A stretch of 64,000 bases of DNA from Prevotella corporis DSM 18810 = JCM 8529 (GTDB lineage: Bacteria; Bacteroidota; Bacteroidia; Bacteroidales; Bacteroidaceae). This document shows, piece by piece, positions 62,366 to 64,000 of this stretch (the stretch's first letter is position 1; each line of letters opens with the position of its first letter). The DNA is taken from NCBI RefSeq assembly GCF_000430525.1, contig NZ_KE387157.1, positions 62,538 to 126,537 on the forward strand. The letters run 5' to 3'. The position numbers and the translations under genes were made by a program. Under the pieces are notes generated by a model. That model did not search any database and was not told the origin of the DNA. It saw only the letters and a program-made list of their open reading frames with translations.

Positions 62366-63435
62366 CATATACGATGTACAAGGTATTAGCTATTAACCCA
62401 GGCTCTACATCAACAAAGATTTCCGTTGCACACAATGACAAACTGCTTTTCGTTGAGGACATCAAGCACTCAAGAGACGAGCTGAGCCAGTTCGAGAAAA
62501 TATCAGACCAGTATGAATTTCGCAAGCAACACATTCTCAGTGAGCTTGAGAAGCGTGGCATTCCATTGGATTTCGACGCCACAGTAGGCCGCGGTGGACT
62601 GTCGAAGGCCGTTCCAAGCGGTGTGTTCCGTGTCAACCTGCAGATGATTGAGGACCAGAAGAAAGCCGTTCATCAGCACGCTTGCGACCTTGGCTGCATG
62701 CTGGCTTACGAGATTGCAGAGCTCATTCCTGGCTGCCCCAGTTTCGTGGCCGATCCGGGCGTGGTTGACGAGATGGCACCAGAGGCTCACATCACCGGTC
62801 TGCCAGAGATTCCGCGCATCTGTATATGGCACGCGCTCAACCAGAAAGCCATCGCACGACGCTACGCAAGCGAAATAGGCACCACTTACGACAAACTGAA
62901 CCTCATTATCTGCCATCTTGGTGGCGGAATCTCCATTGCGGCTCACGAACAGGGAAAGGCGATAGATGCCAACAACGCACTCGACGGTGACGGACCTTTC
63001 TCACCAGAACGCACTGGCACACTGCCCATGTCGGACATCATACACCTTTGTTTCAGCAGTGGCATGAAAGAGGAAGAGCTACTCCGACTGGTCAGCGCTC
63101 GCGGCGGACTGCTGGCTCATCTGGGCACCAACGATATGCGCATGATAGTTAAACAAATAGAAGAAGGTGACAAGCATGCGGAGCTGATTGTTTCAGCAAT
63201 GATATGGAATGTGGCCAAGGCCATCGCAGCAGAGGGGGCCGTTCTCTGCGGAAAAATTGACGCTGTGTTGCTCACGGGTGGCCTATGCTACAGCGACTAC
63301 ATCGTCAACTTGCTCAAGAAACGCATCGAATTCCTCGCCCCAGTAGTGGTTTATCCTGGTCAGGACGAAATGCTCGCCCTCACGGAGAACGCCATTGCTG
63401 CCTTGAGTGGCCAGCGCGAGGTGTTTGAATATTGA
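62362..63435 (+). CDS. buk: Butyrate kinase
   Basis: 357 residues from the overlapping ATG at 62362; an ATG at 62374 (MYKVLAINPGSTSTKISVA) is an equal alternative. ASKHA-fold acyl kinase: NPGSTSTK phosphate 1 motif, HLGGGISIAAHEQGKAID, PERTGTLP, and TGGLCYSDYIVNLLKKRI. It converts butyryl phosphate to butyrate with ATP gain. With ptb it forms the kinase route to butyrate, or the branched-chain equivalent, since relatives act on isobutyrate and isovalerate. No butyryl-CoA synthesis genes are in the window. Confidence 0.92.
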   Translation: MTYTMYKVLAINPGSTSTKISVAHNDKLLFVEDIKHSRDELSQFEKISDQYEFRKQHILSELEKRGIPLDFDATVGRGGLSKAVPSGVFRVNLQMIEDQKKAVHQHACDLGCMLAYEIAELIPGCPSFVADPGVVDEMAPEAHITGLPEIPRICIWHALNQKAIARRYASEIGTTYDKLNLIICHLGGGISIAAHEQGKAIDANNALDGDGPFSPERTGTLPMSDIIHLCFSSGMKEEELLRLVSARGGLLAHLGTNDMRMIVKQIEEGDKHAELIVSAMIWNVAKAIAAEGAVLCGKIDAVLLTGGLCYSDYIVNLLKKRIEFLAPVVVYPGQDEMLALTENAIAALSGQREVFEY

Positions 63436-63478
63436 TTTACGGAACGTCCGAGGGATAGCCCTCCCTTCGCCTACAACG

Positions 63479-63554
63479 AATCATCCCCAACCAATCGTCG
63501 GAGATAAAGCACATTTGCTATTATGGATTTCCGATTGAAAGGTTGGGGATGATT
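63479..63554 (+). terminator. Possible terminator or structured 3' end after buk
   Basis: AATCATCCCCAACC (63479-63492) and GGTTGGGGATGATT (63541-63554) form a perfect 14-bp stem with a 48-nt loop, followed by TGTATCTAATTTTT. The long loop is unusual for an intrinsic terminator. Confidence 0.5.
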
Positions 63555-63583
63555 GTATCTAATTTTTCCAATCACAAACTCAT

Positions 63584-63670
63584 TCGTGAGCTTTGGCATT
63601 GCGAAAGGTCATGTTTCGCACCGCAATAGGTAAGCTTTTGGAGAGTGAAAGGTGAGCTTTCGCAAACCAA
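63584..63670. repeat. 22-bp repeat array G
   Basis: AGGT cores at 63606, 63628 and 63650, exactly 22 bp apart, with a further degenerate unit (GTGAGCTTTGGCATTGCG) before them. Same family as arrays A-F. Confidence 0.85.
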
Positions 63671-63841
63671 TTCATAAAACAGTGTCTTTTCCTGAATTCA
63701 CTTGTCAGATCTGACGATTTATTTCTGTTTTACTTGTCAAATATTTTCCTGTTTACTGAATGACTTGACATTAACATTATATAGGTTAAATTTGAAGTCA
63801 GTGCACTTGTATAAAAGAAGATGGACAACACCTAAGTTCCG

Positions 63842-63929
63842 TCATATTTTCGGCAAGGTCTTAGGGGGCTCGATGCCCCCTGGGACCTTTGGTGAAGATG
63901 GCATAAGACCGTCGTTCGCCATATTTTCG
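63842..63929 (-). ncRNA. Candidate small transcript with a 26-codon ORF and a strong hairpin
   Basis: A minus-strand promoter (TTGC, 19 nt, TATCTTTG at 63936-63943) would start a transcript near 63929. It contains a 26-codon frame (63922-63842; MANDGLMPSSPKVPGGIEPP then KTLPKI). A 15-bp hairpin (63855-63889, GGGGGC/GCCCCC core) lies within it. GCCGAAAATATG occurs once across the start and once across the stop. Peptide or RNA role is unknown. Confidence 0.35.
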
Positions 63930-63935
63930 GCGTTC

Positions 63936-63966
63936 CAAAGATACGTTATATTTTTCTTTTTTGCAA
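63936..63966 (-). promoter_or_regulatory. Minus-strand promoter near the right edge
   Basis: TTGC (minus; 63963-63966) and TATCTTTG (minus; 63936-63943) with 19 nt between. Confidence 0.55.
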
Positions 63967-64000
63967 GCATTTATCTCTTTTTCCAAAGATTTCTCCCGGG

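Overview
The window looks like a Bacteroidota chromosome segment, most likely Prevotella in the broad sense. Several genes are preceded by the Bacteroidota promoter pattern (TTTG-like box, about 19-20 nt, TAnnTTTG). A C10 cysteine protease resembling Prevotella interpain carries a C-terminal secretion/sorting domain of the type IX kind. The envelope genes (TamL lipoprotein plus TamB, PafA-type phosphatase, PCAT exporter with an outer-membrane barrel) are typical of the phylum. No rRNA or tRNA gene was recognised.

Layout. (1) 1-5.2 kb, minus strand: an accessory island next to the 3' end of mnmE. It holds a candidate defence operon (DUF6361-like protein, two-HxK phospholipase-D-type nuclease, SF2 helicase cut by the window edge) and a broken tyrosine integrase. 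(2) 5.2-25.4 kb, almost all minus strand: housekeeping and envelope genes (mnmE, uridine-phosphorylase-like enzyme, lipoprotein, EamA transporter, zinc ribbon and HD proteins, MsrB-MsrA fusion, trxB, two deoxynucleoside kinases, PafA-like phosphatase, TamL/TamB, nitroreductase). (3) 25.7-34.2 kb: a ferritin gene and a COG0523 metal-chaperone GTPase, now separated by a 6.4-kb composite transposon. The transposon is bounded by a full IS982-family copy and a 215-bp deleted copy, and carries a three-gene peptide-export cassette. (4) 34.5-50.9 kb: an ABC permease/ATPase pair, a DUF389 membrane protein, radA, a solute-binding lipoprotein, a TPR protein, DUF2284 and MGMT-family proteins, an Asn/Arg/Thr-rich lipoprotein, several unknowns, membrane proteins and purD. 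(5) 51.2-58.9 kb: a DPP-IV-type S9 peptidase overlapping a THUMP RNA methyltransferase, then the C10 protease. (6) 59.2-64 kb: an Mrp-family Fe-S ATPase and a coupled ptb-buk pair for butyryl phosphate/butyrate conversion, then non-coding sequence with a structured minus-strand transcript candidate.

The most unusual signal is a dispersed intergenic repeat. At seven arrays plus one single unit, a quasi-palindromic core (AGGTSAGCT or its complement AGCTSACCT) recurs with a period of exactly 22 bp. The composite transposon landed inside one of these arrays: removing it together with one copy of its 7-bp target duplication (AAAAGGT) restores the 22-bp phase. The repeats are therefore older than the transposon, and the insertion boundaries are internally proven.

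The export cassette is also a mosaic. The outer-membrane barrel and the C39 peptidase domain are AT-rich, while the rest of the ABC exporter is not, and the HlyD-like adaptor lacks the usual long coiled-coil hairpin. Family names for the less common genes come from recognition of motifs alone; no searches were run.
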